NCBI GenBank assembly: GCA_963576735.1
Contig: OY755190.1
Coordinates: 2,349,695-2,413,694, forward strand
Source of the DNA: Bedellia somnulentella
Taxonomy: Eukaryota; Arthropoda; Insecta; Lepidoptera; Bedelliidae
DNA length: 64,000 nt
Direction: 5' to 3'
Shown: one piece after another, positions 42,387 to 53,155 of the stretch
Layout of the letters: each line of letters opens with the position of its first letter
Position numbering within the stretch: position 1 is the first letter of the stretch
Translations under genes and position numbers: made by a program
The notes under the pieces: generated by a model
Database searches by the model: none
What the model was told of the DNA's origin: nothing
Seen by the model: only the letters and a program-made list of their open reading frames with translations

Positions 42387-42836
42387 CTAAAACTTTGGAA
42401 AGGTAGAGAGTATGGCAACTGGCCTAAATTTGTCTACCTCAGTCGCTTGATTGCTACTCCCTTTAGGTATTGGTGTGACTCTAGATAGCTTCCACCGATC
42501 GGGGTATACACCAGCTGCCAGGCATAGGTTGAACAAGTGGCAGAGGGGAGGAGCTAAAGCCACACTCGCGTCCTTGGCTAGGAAGGGGGGGATGCTGTCG
42601 GGACCAGCGGACAGCTTAGCGGGCAAGCGGCGCAGCGCGGCACACACCTGCGCCTCGCTCAGGCTCGGCACGTGCACGCGCGCGCCGCCACCCGCGTCCG
42701 CCGCGCCGCCAGCCGCCTCCGCCTGTGCTGCGCTCACGTCTAAAGATGGCCGCGTATTACTGTACACCGACCTAAAGTAATCCGCAAACGCTTGCGCACA
42801 ATCCGCTTCTGGCATTGCCTTCCCGTCCCGTTGCAA
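42387..42836 (-). pseudogene. LINE RT N-terminal motifs
   Basis: Contains LSAGPDSIPPFLAKDASVAL and RWKLSRVTPIPKGSSNQATEVDKFRPVAIL, RT motifs 1-2 of non-LTR elements. It is separated from the palm frame by a break near 42380 and preceded by an alanine/glycine-rich low-complexity insert. Confidence 0.75.
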
Positions 42837-43290
42837 CGCAGATTTATTGATATCAGCCCTTTATTCCTGATCATAGTCCAGAATGCCTTAGGGTCTTTAG
42901 TCAGGTTATTCTGGAGTCTTTTGTGATATTCATCAAATGCCTTAGATATTTTAGTTTTAACAATGAAACGGTACTTGGAAAAAATCTGGTAATCAACGTC
43001 AGCTTTTGTCCGTTTGAAAATCTTATGTAATCTAGCTTTTTCTTTAATAACTTGAATAATATCTGCGTTGAACCATTCGGGATAATTAAATCTATTAGAT
43101 GGAGTATTTTTCTTATTTGGTGTACTTTTTGAAATTAAACTATTAATCTGAGCGTAAAAATATTCTAGGGCTTCGTTAACTAAAGTTATGTTATATAGTG
43201 GGCTCCAGTCGCACTCTGCTAGGTCCGCATACAATTGTTGAAAATCAGACTTACGAAAGTTCCAGCGCGGGATGTTAGGTATTGACGGCG
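42830..43290 (-). pseudogene. LINE endonuclease-RT linker
   Basis: Reads PNIPRWNFRKSDFQQLYADL, FNYPEWFNADIIQVIKEKAR, RFIVKTKISKAFDEYHKRLQ and KDPKAFWTMIRNKG, the usual segment between endonuclease and RT. The frame continues into unrelated SINE sequence beyond 43290, which marks the breakpoint. Confidence 0.7.
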
Positions 43291-43683
43291 GCATATACTT
43301 CTGAACATCACGTGACTTTGTCACCTGGTGTTCAGAGTACCCACGTTTTGCATGGACAGTGTCCTCACTTGATGGGGGGCAGGCCTATCGCCGTTTTGTA
43401 CGAATACACTGTCACATGACTAAGTACCACTCAGCCATGTGGNNNNNNNNNNNNNNNNNNNNNNNNNNNNNNNNNNNNNNNNNNNNNNNNNNNNNNNNNN
43501 NNNNNNNNNNNNNNNNNNNNNNNNNNNNNNNNNNNNNNNNNNNNNNNNNNNNNNNNNNNNNNNNNNNNNNNNNNNNNNNNNNNNNNNNNNNNNNNNNNNN
43601 NNNNNNNNNNNNNNNNNNNNNNNNNNNNNNNNNNNNNNNNNNGCACGATAACCGAGTGTTCTACCCACTGGGCTATCACGGTT
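43291..43683 (-). repeat. SINE-A containing an assembly gap
   Basis: Sequence up to 43442 and from 43643 matches SINE-A, with the A-box end at 43660-43680. The 3' tail is missing at the left edge (starts ACTTCTGAACATC). Confidence 0.8.
43443..43642. other. Assembly gap of 200 N
   Basis: Exactly 200 unknown bases. By comparison with the full SINE-A at 20391-20761, about 116 bases should be missing, so the gap size is a placeholder. Confidence 0.95.
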
Positions 43684-43890
43684 GCTAATTATTGTACCAA
43701 GTTTCGTTAAAATCCGTCGAGTAGTTTTTGTTTCCATAAGGAACATACAAACCGATTGACAGACAGACAAAAATTTTACTGATTGCATTTTTGGCATCAG
43801 TATCGATCCCTAATTACAACCTGATAGTTATTTTGAAAATATATTTCATGTATAGAATTGACCTCTCTACAGATTTATAATAAGTATAGA
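43684..43890 (-). mobile_element. Helitron family B, 5' terminal 207 bp
   Basis: Matches 51179-51398 including the CAGACAGACA microsatellite (shorter here) and the end AATAAGTATAGA followed by T. The remainder of the element is absent on the other side of the SINE-A. Confidence 0.8.
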
Positions 43891-44232
43891 TTAATGAAAA
43901 AACTAAATAATATAATTATAACAATAGGGAAAATAGTTTTATTAATTAATATGTTTGTCGGCATTGTAAGATAGCTCCAACATCCGCCGTGACCGCTTCA
44001 TTGTTTTATCGAATGCACCTTACGCTCTCGGCGTCACTAATTGAAATGACCAAAAAACCCCGCACGGGTAGGTAAAAAACTTACGGTTCTCTCAATCCCC
44101 CATTCCATATTTAATTTCAAGTAAGCATTTATTTAGGTTCAATCTATAATCCCGTATCTACTTATGTAAAATAGTTAATTTCAGTAAACTATACCCTTAT
44201 ATCACCAGCATCTCATTTCTTTATTTCTAAAC

Positions 44233-44263
<31 letters not shown>

Positions 44264-44268
44264 CATTT
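43891..44268. other. No gene recognised; AT microsatellite at its end
   Basis: AT-rich, with an AT dinucleotide run at 44235-44259 immediately before the LOA-type LINE. Confidence 0.5.
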
Positions 44269-45963
44269 ATGCACAGTAAATTTACATATAGTAAATTTAC
44301 ACGAGTTAGACTACCTCTAAAAAGTCAAAATTTCCAACATGGCGCAACAAAAAAGAGAAACACTACCCCAGGAGGGTACGGCCTGCATGAGCGGTCGAGA
44401 ATCCCTCCCTGGGTCCTGCTTGCAGGATCCAGGCTGCCCATCGCTTTCTGGGGGGAGGGCAAAATTTCGCCTAATGTGGAAGAGAAGGTGAGGTCACCGA
44501 CGGAAATTCCGGGACCATTTGCGGGACCCAGCAACTGGGAGACCGTGACTCTCAGAGAGTCAAAAAAATCGATGCCTCGAAGTCGCCAAGCGCACGAGGC
44601 ACAAGTACCCATATCTGAGTCTGGCTCCAAGAAGAGTAGGAAAGCGAGCCGACCACACAGAACTGGCGCCTACAGACGCCGGCAAATGAAAAAAGTGGTG
44701 GACTTCCAGAAGTCGCAACCGGATCGGACCACGGAGACAGGTGCCCATGGTGCCCATATCCGGACTCCGGTCTTGGAAGCGAGTGACGCTGCGGCCACTT
44801 CCGATGCGGGACGGGGAGAACCCGCGCGGCAGGGCCCCCAACCTAAGTCGCCTCCACGTGCTGGTCCGCCAGTGCGAGGTGCGCGGCCGGGACGGGGAGC
44901 CTACCGTGGACGTCCTGCACCGGACAGGGGTGGTAAACGTCCCACTGAAGGAACGCGTGGGAATCGGGACAATTTCTCTGGACCGAAGCCACAGCCATCC
45001 ACCAGTACGGCAAAGGCCCCTGAGCCCCTGAAAAGAGACCGACCAGATGATTCTAGGTCACCGGCTCAACTGGAGGCAAAGAGGGCCAAGAAAGGGGAAA
45101 AGAAATCATATGCGGAGGCCACAGTCGATCGGGCCCATCTTGATGTGGCAATAGTCACATCAACGAATCGGGATCTGACCCTGGAGGAAGCCGCATACAT
45201 TAAAGACCAGGTGAACGAGAGGCTCTACGCTGAGGCGGACATGGAGAAAAGGCTAGGGCCTGCTTTCCAAGCCTGTCCCAGGCTTGTTGAGGGAGCTCTC
45301 CGTTTCTGGTGCGAAAATGAAGCGACAGTGAACTGGGTTCGGGAACTGACTGATGGCACACTGTTACCCTCGGGTGACAAGGTGCAGATGGTGCTGCAGT
45401 CAGCTATTCCCACGCGAACGCGGATAGCCCTGTTTCTGCCGAACTACACCGGACCACTGAAGAGACTGCACTCTCTTCTGAGGTATCAAAATGGAAGGTG
45501 GTATGACCTCGACATGTGGTCCTTATATAAGGCCACAAGGGTTTGGGGGGACAACCCTGGTGTGTTCCTCACATTGGAGCTACCACCTGCCCAGGTAGAA
45601 ATACTCCTGGCGCGAGATCGCAGCGTGGCGTTCGGTTACGGTCGGGTGTACGCTAGGTTTATCCTTGCAAAAAGAAAACTTGTAGACATGCCGACCAAAC
45701 ACCACGAGGCGACTCCGTCAACATCTACCAGTGACCAGCCGGATGCTCCCTTGGCTCTTGACCAACCAGGGCCCTCCAGACACCAACCAGAGGAGGTCGA
45801 ACCACTCCAGAGAGAGATGGACGAGCTGTGCCGGTTGATGAGCGACAACTCTTCCCCAGTGCCGTGGCTTGACTCCATGATGACATCGTCATCACCAGCT
45901 GAGTCACGCGCACCAACCCAAAAGGAAGAGGAGGAGGACATCGGAAACGATGCTCCCCAATAA
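44269..45963 (+). CDS. LOA-type LINE ORF1 protein
   Basis: A 564-residue open frame. The N-terminal 290 residues are basic, proline/arginine-rich and poorly structured (RPGRGAYRGRPAPDRGGKRP). Residues about 290-470 form a conserved-looking domain (AIVTSTNRDLTLEEAAYIKD, ALRFWCENEATVNWVRELTD, TRTRIALFLPN, LHSLLRYQNGRWYDLDMWSL) resembling DUF4780, found in ORF1 of LOA-like LINEs. No zinc knuckles. It probably coats the element RNA. It overlaps the ORF2 start (45950) by 14 bases, a common LINE arrangement. The listed ATG may not be the real start. A better-placed ATG at 44339, in another frame, opens MAQQKRETLPQEG and meets a stop after about 50 codons, so an early frameshift is likely. The sequence is GC-rich compared with its surroundings. 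Confidence 0.65.
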   Translation: MHSKFTYSKFTRVRLPLKSQNFQHGATKKRNTTPGGYGLHERSRIPPWVLLAGSRLPIAFWGEGKISPNVEEKVRSPTEIPGPFAGPSNWETVTLRESKKSMPRSRQAHEAQVPISESGSKKSRKASRPHRTGAYRRRQMKKVVDFQKSQPDRTTETGAHGAHIRTPVLEASDAAATSDAGRGEPARQGPQPKSPPRAGPPVRGARPGRGAYRGRPAPDRGGKRPTEGTRGNRDNFSGPKPQPSTSTAKAPEPLKRDRPDDSRSPAQLEAKRAKKGEKKSYAEATVDRAHLDVAIVTSTNRDLTLEEAAYIKDQVNERLYAEADMEKRLGPAFQACPRLVEGALRFWCENEATVNWVRELTDGTLLPSGDKVQMVLQSAIPTRTRIALFLPNYTGPLKRLHSLLRYQNGRWYDLDMWSLYKATRVWGDNPGVFLTLELPPAQVEILLARDRSVAFGYGRVYARFILAKRKLVDMPTKHHEATPSTSTSDQPDAPLALDQPGPSRHQPEEVEPLQREMDELCRLMSDNSSPVPWLDSMMTSSSPAESRAPTQKEEEEDIGNDAPQ

Positions 45964-46890
45964 CATCCAGATCCTCCAAGCAAATCTCCAACATAGTCAC
46001 GAGGTGACGGCTACCCTACGCACAGTGTTGGAGAAAACCCCAAACAACATCGCCCTGATTCAGAAGCCGTGGATCAGAGGAAACCGTATTTGTGGTCTCA
46101 ATAATACCGGAGGTAAGTTGTTTTATGATACCACATTCCAAACACCAAGAGCCTGCATACTCATTCCTAATCATATGCATGGTTTGTCCCTTATGCAATT
46201 ATGTTCTAGGGACCTGATCGCTGTCAAGATCCAGACAGCTGATACGGGCCTACCAGAGATGGTGCTAGCCTCCTGCTATATGCCCGGCGATGCTGAGGAC
46301 TGCCCACCTAAGGAGCTAGCTGAACTTGTGCGGTACTGCGAGACGCTCCGAACAGTGATCATCATTGGGGCGGACGCAAACGCACATCACCCGCTCTGGG
46401 GGTGTCAAAAATCGAATTCCAGAGGAGAGGTACTATCAACATATTGATTCTCCACTAACCTAAATGTAGCTAGCGTAGGATCCGAACCAACATGGGTCAC
46501 ATCCCGAGGGCAAACAATAGTTCATATAACCTTAGTTAGTAGGGGAGCTTCTCATCTTGTAACGAATTGGCAATTGTCTCAAGATGTAAGTTGCTCCGAC
46601 CATAGGCGAATCTGTTTCGATCTATCTAACCAATTTCCCAAACAGCCATCCAAACGTAACCCACGGAAAACGAATGTCCTGAAATATAGAACATTACTGA
46701 GGGACGAGTTAACCTCCGCAACCGCGCCAAATCTAGATAGTACAGTAGCGATAGAAGACAATGTTAAATTTCTCACTAATGCTATCACCAAATCTTACGA
46801 GGCGTCCTGCCCCCTTAGGAAACCCACAACTCCAGCAAAAGAGTCTAGTAGACGGTGGGATGGGGAACTCGAATCTGTGCGCGGTGAACT
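45950..46890 (+). pseudogene. LOA-type LINE APE endonuclease
   Basis: Begins MLPNNIQILQANLQHSHEVT, with the catalytic N of motif 1. It continues through ALIQKPW (EP/QKPW motif), VLASCYMPGD, IIIGADANAHHPLWGC (GD.NAH..W) and, after an in-frame TGA at 46445-46447, QDVSCSDHRRICFDL with the SDH motif. The frame then reads into the linker RRWDGELESVRGELR and ends at the insertion near 46890. One nonsense codon separates two otherwise intact halves. Confidence 0.75.
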
Positions 46891-47236
46891 CCGTAATAAT
46901 AATAATAATATCTTTATTTACAATTAAAACCTAATACAGTCATAGCTAGAGCACTACAAAATAATTGGATTTACATTTGAAGGAAGGTAGTATACACATA
47001 GGTGGACATTGATGCCATAATAGGTCGAACCTGTGGCATGGACATCAATATTACAAAATTATATTTTTTCGTTAACTAATACAAATCGTGTTGTCCTCTA
47101 CCTCTAGTACAATAGTATGTGAGTGTGTGTGTGTGTGTGTATCTGTGTATGTGTGTGTTTGTATGTGAGCCACGTGCGTGTATTGTGTGCGTGTGTGAGG
47201 AGAGGTTATATGGGTGATTGAGCTTTTGTGCGCGAT

Positions 47237-47446
47237 TCATCTAATGTAGGTTAGAAGCAACTCTGATTCATCGTAGCTCTTCGTTTTGAGCCAGTCTGAC
47301 ACTTTTCTTTTATAATTAAACGAGGATAGTTCGGCACACGAAAATTCTCGATTTACTTTGTTGTACAGGAATGGACCCAAGAAACAAAAGAAACGATTGG
47401 AGAAGTGAGTTTTAAGTCGAATTGGGGGTGCAAGAACCGAGAGCAC
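47237..47446 (-). pseudogene. LINE ORF2 extreme C-terminus
   Basis: A 69-residue tail in a different frame from the main ORF2, ending KRKVSDWLKTKSYDESELLL. The two frames overlap at 47353-47446 and both encode the same region (APPIRLKTHFSNR), so a single-base shift near 47430 removed the normal end. Confidence 0.65.
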
Positions 47447-49245
47447 CGAGGGGTGAGAGGTGGCTGAGTAGATGTTAAGGAGTGCTGTTTAATTAATATC
47501 TGGAGTATGAAGAGTTGACGAACCGTCAGTAATCCACAATTTTGGTACAGTTCGTAAGTAGGGAACATTCTAGGTCTAAAGTTGATTATTTTTAGGACAG
47601 CTCTTTGGGCGCGTTCTAAGGTAATAAGATGAGATTTGGCGGCACCTCCCCATGAGGAGATGCAGTATGTCAGAATAGACTGACATAGCGCCAAGTAAAT
47701 AGCCTTAAGAAGGTCTTGATCAGTCACTTTGCGGAGCTTGCCAAAGCCATACATAAGCTTCCTTACCCTAGAGACAAGATGGGATACATGGTGTGCGAAA
47801 CTGAGTTTGTAGTCTATTTTAATGCCAAGGTAGCGAATCACTTTGACCCTCTCAATACAGGGACATGAGCAATTGTTGGACAAATAACTATGAAAACAAT
47901 CAGTACGGATCTCGTAGGTGTCCGGAGGTGGTTGGGTTTTGTCTGTGATTGAGAAGGTCATGTACTTGGTCTTTGACGTATTCAGTGAGAGTCTATTTTT
48001 AGATAGCCAATTTAAGACCTTGTTGAATCCAATTTGAGCAGCATTGTAAACTACGTCCCATGAGGCACCAGTAAAAGTTATGACGGTATCGTCCGCGAAA
48101 GACACTAGTTGACCATTGCTCACTTCAATATTGCACAAATCATTTATATAGATTAAGAAGAGCAATGGCCCCAGTATACTTCCTTGGGGGACTCCGTATA
48201 TAACAGGTAGAGGAGAGCTAGTGATTTCACCAATGGTAACATATTGTGACCTATTGGACAAATAGCTTTCAAATAGCCTCAGTTGGGTACCACGAATTCC
48301 CAACGTCTCCATCTTACGTAAGAGAATTGGAATCGACGTACAGTCAAACGCTTTGGCAAGATCGAGGAAAATTGACAAAGCTCTTTTTCCTTTATCTAAA
48401 CTAACAACAATTTGGTCAGTTAGTTTATGTACTGCATCTGAAGTAGATCTCCCACGACGGAAACCATATTGGTTCTTGGAAAGGAGTTTCTTATCCTCTA
48501 GATATGTAGTTAGACGAGAATTTATTAGGCTCTCCATAATTTTAGATAGGGAGGGCAGAATGGAAATAGGGCGATAATTATTAACATTTGATTTATCCCC
48601 TGACTTGTGAATTGGGTATACTACAGCTTTTTTTAAATAATCGGGAAAGACGCCAAGGTGGAAGCAGAGATTAAATATGTGCGTGAGAGAAGGGATCATT
48701 ATAGTTTTAAAACGCTTAATTATTAGGGGAGATATACCGTCCCACCCCACAGCACAATCCACCTTTAAAGAATCGATGACCTTTCCAACCTCGGTATAAT
48801 CGGTATCAAGTAGGACAAAGGAATCCCGTGGGTGTATTTGTGCAAGCTGTGGATCTTTTTGGGTCTTTGTATTAATTGATGGAGGGACCAAGTTTTCGGC
48901 AATTTTGCTGGCTATACTGACAAAGAAGTCATTGACTTTATCGACGGACTGGGAGGGGCTATTTTCACAATTTAGCAGTTCTATTGCCGATGTTTTTGTT
49001 TTATTTATACCTGCTACTTCCCCAATGACACGCCATAGACGTTTGGTATTAGTTTTTGCGTCTGTCAGCTCCTTTCTTTCATAATCCTCCTTTGCCTTCT
49101 TCAGAATGGAGTTGCAAAAACCACGATACCTCTTAAAAGTTGTAGCAAGTGTACTGTCGTTCTGGTTTTGTTTCATTTTTTTATGCATATTATCTCTATT
49201 TCTCACACATCTCAGTAACCCAGTAGTGACCCAAGGCTTGATCAC
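47353..49245 (-). pseudogene. LINE ORF2 reverse transcriptase
   Basis: A 630-residue frame, almost the whole RT. Linker IKPWVTTGLLRCVRNRDNMH; RT motifs VGWDGISPLIIKRFK, YPIHKSGDKSNVNNYRPISI, QYGFRRGRSTSDAVHKLTDQ; motif A ALSIFLDLAKAFDC; motif B YGVPQGSILGPLLFLIYIND; catalytic SFADDTVITF; then VIRYLGIKIDYKLSFAHHV and the C-terminal AQRAVLKIINFRPRMFP. Catalytic aspartates are all present. No RNase H. The APE domain lies upstream in another frame (50236-49286), separated by a frameshift near 49290. Length and intactness suggest recent insertion. Confidence 0.85.
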
Positions 49246-49285
49246 CCTTAGGCGATGAGGAACAGAGACAACTTTTGTGGCCTTA

Positions 49286-50236
49286 TCAACTGCAATCTAC
49301 AGGGTATGAAAGAGCAACATTTGGGTCAGTACACAGGAAAACAGGATTTAGGTCAATTTGATGCATCATCGAGTTTAGTTTGTCATAGTCTATAATTTTC
49401 CTCGTTCTGGAGGAATATTCACGTTTTGTTGAAGAGAGAGCCAGGAGAACTGCATCATGGTCGGTAATAGCGGATTGCAGGACAAGAGTTTCCGCGGGGT
49501 ATTTGGTCTTAAGTATCACGTGATCTAGACATGCTTTGTTATGCGTGGGGAGATAGTGTGCCGGCAGCAGACCATGTGAGGCCAGCAAACTAGAGTACTC
49601 ATCACCATTTGGGTTGAGCGTATCTTGTGCTATATTGATATTGATGTCGCCTGTTATTATGATGGTTGGATAGTTGGAAAGATTTGCTAGATTATTATGT
49701 AAAGAATCTAAGAATTTATTTGTGTCTGTAAAGCACCAAGGTCTATAAAATGCTAAAATAGCAGTTTCAGCACCAATTTTAATCAATAAGCAGCTAGCCT
49801 CATCAAAGTTAGGTTCTTCGACCACTACATTTGCCAAATTGTTCGCAATGTATACCACAACACCGTCGTTTTGGTTGCACGGATTTGTGGAGTTATGAGG
49901 CGTGTAACCTTCAAGAAACGGAATTTGGGGATTGCACTGTAACCAGCATTCGGATAGTACAATAATGTCCATGCTGGTATTAATGTCATGTAAGAGAATT
50001 TCCAGATTAGCAAAATTGGCAGCAAGACTTCGTATGTTTTGAGATAATATTTTCAGTGGCTTGTTGATTTTGGAGATAATAGTTGGGCAATCTTTAGGAT
50101 CACAGACTGAAGAATGGGAAACTGTTATATCGTCGAGAGACGCGCTATAATCTTTGTGATTATCGAATGTTAATATATTTTGGTGGGGCTCTATTGGAGT
50201 ACATGAAAACAAAAGAAAGAATAGAAATGACCTCAA
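49286..50236 (-). pseudogene. LINE ORF2 APE endonuclease
   Basis: A 316-residue frame starting at a plausible ATG just downstream of the Helitron insertion. Motifs: LKILSQNIRSLAANFANLEI (catalytic N), DIIVLSECWL (catalytic E), VVVYIAN, AILAFYRPWC, TIIITGDININI (D.N pair) and SAITDHDAVLLAL (catalytic D-H). All active-site residues appear intact. The first 45 residues start hydrophobic (MRSFLFFLLFSC) and may be spurious. Continuity with the RT is lost only at VDCS, stop, near 49290. Confidence 0.8.
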
Positions 50237-50424
50237 TGTTTAAATGGCAGTGAAGTGTTGAGTAGCATATATGTGTTTGCTTTGTGTGTGTGTGTTTTGA
50301 TTGTGTGTAGTGTAGGAAAAACATTCGAGACTGAGCGGAAGAGATTTACAAGCGAGATTATCTTTAAAAAATAAAGTACTATAAAAATCATACCTAAAAC
50401 CAAAATTAAGTTTAATATTAAATA

Positions 50425-51241
50425 CTAGTGGATCGTCCCAGCTTCGCACGGGTAGCGTTGTATTTTAAATATCTGAGGTTTCTTTCTTCAGTCACTGCTC
50501 AAGCATTGTGAAATTCAGCGCAATGTTTTCAATTTATTAAATTTATAGCACTCCCTAAACAGTGTAGTTTGGTGATTTTGAATGCGCTTTAATGAACGGT
50601 TCAGTATTTCCGTTTAATAGCAAATTTTGGAATAAAACGCTATGAAGTATTTATAACAATCTAAAAAATAAATCATTACGTAATGTAGGATGCAACTACT
50701 GGCGCCATCTAGTACGTTATATGTAAATTAGTAAAGATTTGGTTTTGGTCACGGGCGCGATGGCTTATTTTATGTATAATTTCGGTGTTTCTCTACCGAT
50801 ATCTGTTATTCTTTTTTTATTGAATAGGTAATAATGTTACCTTTTTTAAATTTGGGATGAGTGAGAGGTTTACAAACGTAAGAGTAAACAAATATAATCA
50901 GAATGTTCCGAACTGCTAAGCTATCAGGAATTACACGTGTTATTATGAGTCAACCGTAAAAGATAGACATAAACTGTTTTGGATTTTTTTTTAGATAATT
51001 TTATGAAGAATATTTCCGTCACACATGATTTCTATGTAAGTTTAACCATTAAGGCTGCACACGCGACGGAAGCTTAAAAAATGGAGTAACTTCTCCCGTT
51101 TTCCCATAATTTCCCAAAATTCCCCTTTACTACTCTGCTGGAAAGTATACAAAAACCTGCCCAGGAGTATGAAGAATAATTGTACCAAGTTTCGTTGAAA
51201 TCCGTCGAGTAGTTTTTGTTTCCATAAGGAACATACAAACC

Positions 51242-51279
<38 letters not shown>

Positions 51280-51398
51280 AATTTTACTGATTGCATTTTT
51301 GGCATCAGTATCGATCCCTAATCACCACCTGATAGTTATTTTGAAAATATATTTCATGTACAGAATTGACCTCTCTACAGATTTATTATAAGTATAGA
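50425..51398 (-). mobile_element. Helitron family B, complete (974 bp)
   Basis: On the minus strand starts TCTATACTTATAATAAATCT and ends CGATCCACTAG, flanked by A and T with no duplication. Contains a CAGA tetranucleotide repeat (51240-51275), the motif GGCGCCATCTAG, and no protein-coding capacity. It separates ORF1 and ORF2 of the surrounding LINE and supplies an unoccupied site (51005-51020) for Helitron A. Confidence 0.9.
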
Positions 51399-51431
51399 TA
51401 AGTAAGTTACGGACCTGATATACAAAAATAG

Positions 51432-52140
51432 TCACATTTTAAGCTGTGATTCATCGGACTGAGTAACAATTTTTCCGCCTTCTTCTTTACGTAGCAGCAC
51501 TTTTGAATCAGCCGTCCAGCAATATTTGTAGACTCCTTCCTTCACTAGTTGTCTGCCTTTGTAGTATAGGGCTCGGGCCTTCGGTGTGAGGTGTTCAGAA
51601 ATATAAATTAACTGAGAAACGTCCGATATACCAGTGTTCAGCGTATTTAATTTTTGTTTGTTAGCAGCATTGTAAGTTTTATATCCTTTGAGAATTTTAT
51701 TTTTCAAGATGGTAGTAGAAAGATAAAGAAGAATGCCATTACTCTCGGTTTTTGATGGAATACGGCGTATATCTTGAATACCAAGCGGAGTAACTTCTAG
51801 ATTGCGGACTCCAAAAATCCTGTCCACCATTTTAAGGAGATCATCCTGAGTTTTACTTTTATCCACTTTGAAATTACGGATCTCCAGAACGTTTGAACAC
51901 GCCTTGCGTTTAAATTCCTCTGCATCTCTTTCCAAGTTGGCGATACGATCACGGTATTCATTATTAGTTTTTTCAGCTGTTGCAAGTCTTTGATGCATGT
52001 CATCAAATTGAGAAGACAAATAATCTATCGACTTCTCAATTTCCCGATTAGTATCTTGCAGGGATTTCACTTGGGTTGTCAAATTATTCATTGAGACATT
52101 AATATTGCTCAGAATGACATCTTGTTCACTCTTCCATGTG
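51432..52140 (-). pseudogene. LINE ORF1, coiled-coil and RRM-like part
   Basis: The listed ATG frame has 219 residues, but coding extends upstream to about 52140 (TWKSEQDVILSNINVS). The first about 80 residues are heptad-rich (SIDYLSSQFDDMHQRLATAE), a likely trimerising coiled coil. Then comes a nucleic-acid-binding segment (NVLEIRNFKVDKSKTQDDLL, LGIQDIRRIPSK, ILLYLSTTILKNKIL) with an RRM-like pattern, and a C-terminal AKALYYKGRQL-like region. This is the usual ORF1p plan of CR1/jockey-group LINEs that lack zinc knuckles. The N-terminus is displaced to 52370-52599. Confidence 0.7.
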
Positions 52141-52144
52141 TTAG

Positions 52145-52365
52145 ATATTTAGTATTATTTTAAGGTTTATTCTAATATTATTTACATAATTATTTCCTGA
52201 TTGATTTGTCTGTATAAATTTACTGAAGCGACAGTAACTAATTTGATGATTTCCGGTTGAGAACTGTCAAATGTGAAATTAGATATATAAGTAGGATGTA
52301 AAGTGTTATTGAGTCAGTTGTTTGTCAGTCGACGTATGGCAAAAGTGAGAATAAACAAAGTTAAT
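52145..52365. other. About 220-bp insertion inside the LINE ORF1
   Basis: Coding sequence stops after TNKTLLE on the 5' side (about 52370) and resumes at TWKSEQDV (about 52140). The intervening AT-rich sequence is full of stops and matches no family seen here. An intron is possible but no strong splice sites were found. Confidence 0.4.
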
Positions 52366-52599
52366 TTCCAAGAGAGTTTTATTGGTAAATCCAACACATG
52401 TGCCTAGCATTTGTTTAAAATCCTTCATGTAGCCTTCAAAGTTCAGCTCTGCGCCGCCGCAAGCACAACGAGGGCGCTTCGCGCTTCTGTATACGAGTGC
52501 GTTTTCGATAGTGTTCTCTTCATTTAGATTTGGTGTTGAACCAAAATCTCTCGGTGACTTAAGAGGAGTTCGCTGCATATTGCTAGGTGGATACGGCAA
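52306..52599 (-). pseudogene. LINE ORF1 N-terminus
   Basis: Starts MPYPPSNMQRTPLKSPRDFG, with basic and serine/proline-rich residues, and reaches ELNFEGYMKDFKQMLGTCVG. The last about 20 residues (after TLLE) are read-through into the inserted sequence. Confidence 0.6.
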
Positions 52600-53155
52600 C
52601 TACAAGTCAGTTCAGTAGCAAATGGTTAGGTAGCAGTTGATTTTGATGTGAAGTGTTGCTTAATTTCGAGCGCTGTGCGCGCGATTAAGTCAATAACACT
52701 TTTACGAACTTTTCATAAAAACTGAACGCAGCCAATCAGCTTGTTATTTACAAGAAACTGAACGCATTAACATTGACATTGACAATGACGGCTCTTTAGA
52801 ATGTTTGATATTGAAGTTGACTTGACACTTGACATTGACAGTTGGAGCTGGGCCCGTCCGGCAATGTTATGATTTTTGGATTTATATAGTTCGTTATTTG
52901 TCGTTTATTATTATATTCAAATGAAAGTAAATTTCAAAATACCTTTCTTCCAATTCGAGTTTCTCCTATGTGTGAGTGGAATTTTGATTCTTGTTTAGGT
53001 TTCTCCTGCTGGTTTATCTTTCAAATGAAGTGTTCAAGTGACGCCGATGTTATGAATATGTTCTTCAGGTTTATGTTTTTCCTATCCGAGTACTTTCCAA
53101 GGGTTTGTATCACTTTTAACTTAGTTTTTCAATAAAATGTGGGAGCAATAGACTT
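52600..53155 (-). other. 5' untranslated region of the nested LINE
   Basis: Non-coding and AT-rich, with CATTGACATTGAC-type repeats near 52775 and 52835. The junction with the LOA linker lies near 53155, where the plus strand resumes ELSKLRTPINNLFNKAKN. Confidence 0.5.

Larger units (their letters stand above)
40940..43290 (-). mobile_element. LINE of the jockey/CR1 group, 5' end lost
   Basis: Contains the endonuclease-RT linker, the RT and the C-terminal region in three successive frames. The 5' side ends at 43290 against a truncated SINE-A and an assembly gap. Codons in the middle (42600-42760) are very GC-rich (AAQAEAAGGAADAGGGAR), unlike the surrounding sequence. Confidence 0.75.
46890..53155 (-). 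mobile_element. Nearly complete CR1/jockey-group LINE nested in the LOA element
   Basis: About 5.3 kb after removal of the 974-bp Helitron at 50425-51398. Minus-strand order: 5' untranslated region (to about 52600), ORF1 in two pieces, the Helitron, ORF2 with APE and RT in three near-collinear frames, then a 3' untranslated region with a GT tract (about 47115-47170) ending in an ATT-repeat tail at 46897-46910. Only two small frameshifts break ORF2. A relative's 3' end is at 63080-64000. Confidence 0.8.

Noticed and set aside
41228..42780. Plus-strand arginine/alanine-rich frames
   Set aside because: Complement of the minus-strand LINE RT in its GC-rich portion.
43359..43797. Four overlapping open frames crossing the gap
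   Set aside because: They consist largely of unknown residues from the 200 N, with SINE and Helitron sequence at the edges; none is a gene.
45225..46198. Minus-strand frames opposite the LOA ORF1 and endonuclease
   Set aside because: Shadows of GC-rich coding sequence on the plus strand; no independent motif.
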